Source: an uncultured Alphaproteobacteria bacterium
GTDB taxonomy: Bacteria; Pseudomonadota; Alphaproteobacteria; Rs-D84
Direction: 5' to 3'
Assembly: GCA_947304085.1 (NCBI GenBank)
Contig: CAMZAC010000021.1
Coordinates: 1-8,405 of the forward strand
DNA length: 8,405 bases
The notes beneath the pieces are model-generated. The model was not told where the DNA came from. It did no database searches and saw nothing but the letters and a program-made list of their open reading frames with translations. Numbering within the stretch: the first letter of the stretch is position 1; each line of letters starts with the position of its first letter. Positions 7,633 to 8,405 of the stretch are shown here, in pieces. Both the position numbers and the translations under genes were made by a program.

Positions 7633-7661
7633 ATTTTATCATAAAAGAACACAAAGTGCAA
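7633..7661 (-). promoter_or_regulatory. Possible internal promoter for ftsK
   Basis: On the minus strand TTGCAC (7661-7656) is followed after 17 bases by TAAAAT (7638-7633). The -10 matches the consensus at 5 of 6 positions; the -35 matches only at its first three. The predicted start would be at or next to the ATG at 7625, giving a nearly leaderless message. That fits the missing Shine-Dalgarno but is speculative, and an overlapping TATGAT (7643-7638) offers another register. Confidence 0.25.
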
Positions 7662-7664
7662 AAA

Positions 7665-8333
7665 TCATTTGGTGTTTATTTTGCGAAGCCACACTTTTAC
7701 TAAATCTGCACACAACATACCAATAAACGCTCCAAATATAACATCACTTGGCCAATGTACACCAACATAAATTCGAGAAACAGCAATCAATATTGCCAAA
7801 GACCAAGTTGCCCATTTAACGCGCGGAAACAACATCCCAATCATAACCAAACCAGCAAAGCTGACAGCTGTATGTCCAGACGGCATAGACTGTAAATACC
7901 TCGTATAATTCAACGGCTCAAAATACGGCACAGCATCAACAAAGGGTCTGGATCTACCAATCAAAATCTTTAAACAACCTGTTATTATATACGCCAAAAA
8001 TACGGAATAAAATACATAAAATACATAGCTGTTTTTAATTTTTACAAAAGCATACCTAAAATCAAATTCATTACGAATCGCCTTGTATACAAAGAAAAAT
8101 AATACAGACAATAACGATGCACCCAACCACACTTTTGGACCAAATATCTTTCCAACAAACAGAGCCAGTGAACACAACCTGCCATCACCTGCTGGCCAAC
8201 AAGTGTTATTGCGTATCAAAGGGTTCAATATTACATCCCAAAAAAACACGCCACACAAAACCAGCGCAGCTGTAATAAGAGCCCCAAATAAAACCCTACT
8301 CCAAATAATCGTATTATCTTTTCTTATAAACAT
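7665..8333 (-). CDS. PAP2-family membrane phosphatase (lipid phosphatase / undecaprenyl-diphosphatase-like)
   Basis: This 222-residue integral membrane protein carries all three PAP2 (type 2 phosphatidic acid phosphatase) signatures. They are K122-x6-R129-P130 (KILIGRSRP), P151-S-G-H154 (MPSGHTAVSFAG), and S186-R187-x5-H193-x3-D197 (SRIYVGVHWPSD). H154 and H193 are the expected nucleophile and catalytic partner. About six hydrophobic segments are present (near 14-32, 68-86, 104-120, 157-171, 173-190 and 196-214), placing the active site on the periplasmic side. The loop after the first helix has C45 and C54, which could form a disulfide. The family removes phosphate from lipid phosphates: PgpB and BacA-independent undecaprenyl-pyrophosphate recycling, phosphatidylglycerophosphate, or lipid A (LpxE). 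The sequence alone does not tell which. The gene starts one base after the stop of the preceding frame and has no clear Shine-Dalgarno, suggesting translational coupling. ftsK follows. Confidence 0.93.
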   Translation of the reverse strand: MFIRKDNTIIWSRVLFGALITAALVLCGVFFWDVILNPLIRNNTCWPAGDGRLCSLALFVGKIFGPKVWLGASLLSVLFFFVYKAIRNEFDFRYAFVKIKNSYVFYVFYSVFLAYIITGCLKILIGRSRPFVDAVPYFEPLNYTRYLQSMPSGHTAVSFAGLVMIGMLFPRVKWATWSLAILIAVSRIYVGVHWPSDVIFGAFIGMLCADLVKVWLRKINTK

Positions 8334-8334
8334 C

Positions 8335-8405
8335 TTATAAATCCATTAGTTCTTGATATATTTTTTTATCTGTTAAAACTTTTACACTAACAGCCATTGC
8401 AACAT
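8335..8405 (-). CDS. C-terminal end of an unidentified protein (5' part off window)
   Basis: An open minus-strand frame enters at the right edge and gives 22 codons ending ...VLTDKKIYQELMDL and TAA (8337-8335). The other two minus-strand frames hit stops within the first 30 bases. The stop lies one base before the ATG of the PAP2 gene, which is typical operon packing and supports this as a real gene end. The fragment is too short to identify. Confidence 0.5.
   Translation of the reverse strand, partial: VAMAVSVKVLTDKKIYQELMDL

Overview
The window is AT-rich bacterial DNA from a Gram-negative organism. It encodes an apolipoprotein N-acyltransferase, two signal-peptide proteins that look like outer-membrane beta-barrels, an FtsK DNA translocase, and a PAP2-family membrane phosphatase. 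YbeY sitting next to Lnt recalls the phoH-ybeY-corC-lnt cluster of Alphaproteobacteria, and the RarA C-terminus also looks alphaproteobacterial. The best guess is therefore an AT-rich, possibly host-associated alphaproteobacterium; this is inference from gene content, not a search result. The window is densely coding, with no rRNA, tRNA, CRISPR, insertion sequence or phage gene seen, and no gene-free stretch longer than about 130 bases.

Layout. Positions 1-1739 (minus) hold one uninterrupted reading frame that starts as the endoribonuclease YbeY and continues, with no stop and no frame change, into Lnt. It leaves the window at the left edge just after the Lnt catalytic cysteine. A 124-bp divergent region (1740-1863) separates it from rarA (1864-3120, plus) and holds a near-consensus rarA promoter overlapping a perfect small palindrome. 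rarA converges with only 7 bases to spare on a two-gene minus-strand unit (5320 down to 3128) encoding two exported, probably outer-membrane, proteins that appear distantly related to each other. Upstream of that unit are a strong Shine-Dalgarno and an extended -10 promoter. Beyond it lies a second minus-strand unit: the tail of an unidentified gene (8335-8405), a PAP2 phosphatase (7665-8333), and ftsK (5412-7625).

How the genes relate. Most of the window concerns the cell envelope or its division: lipoprotein maturation (Lnt), outer-membrane-type proteins, lipid phosphate removal (PAP2), and division-linked chromosome segregation (FtsK). RarA acts in replication-fork maintenance, and the YbeY half matures 16S rRNA. 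The most unusual item is the YbeY-Lnt fusion, which would tether a ribosome-maturation nuclease to the cytoplasmic face of the inner membrane. The two beta-barrel-like proteins have no function I can name.
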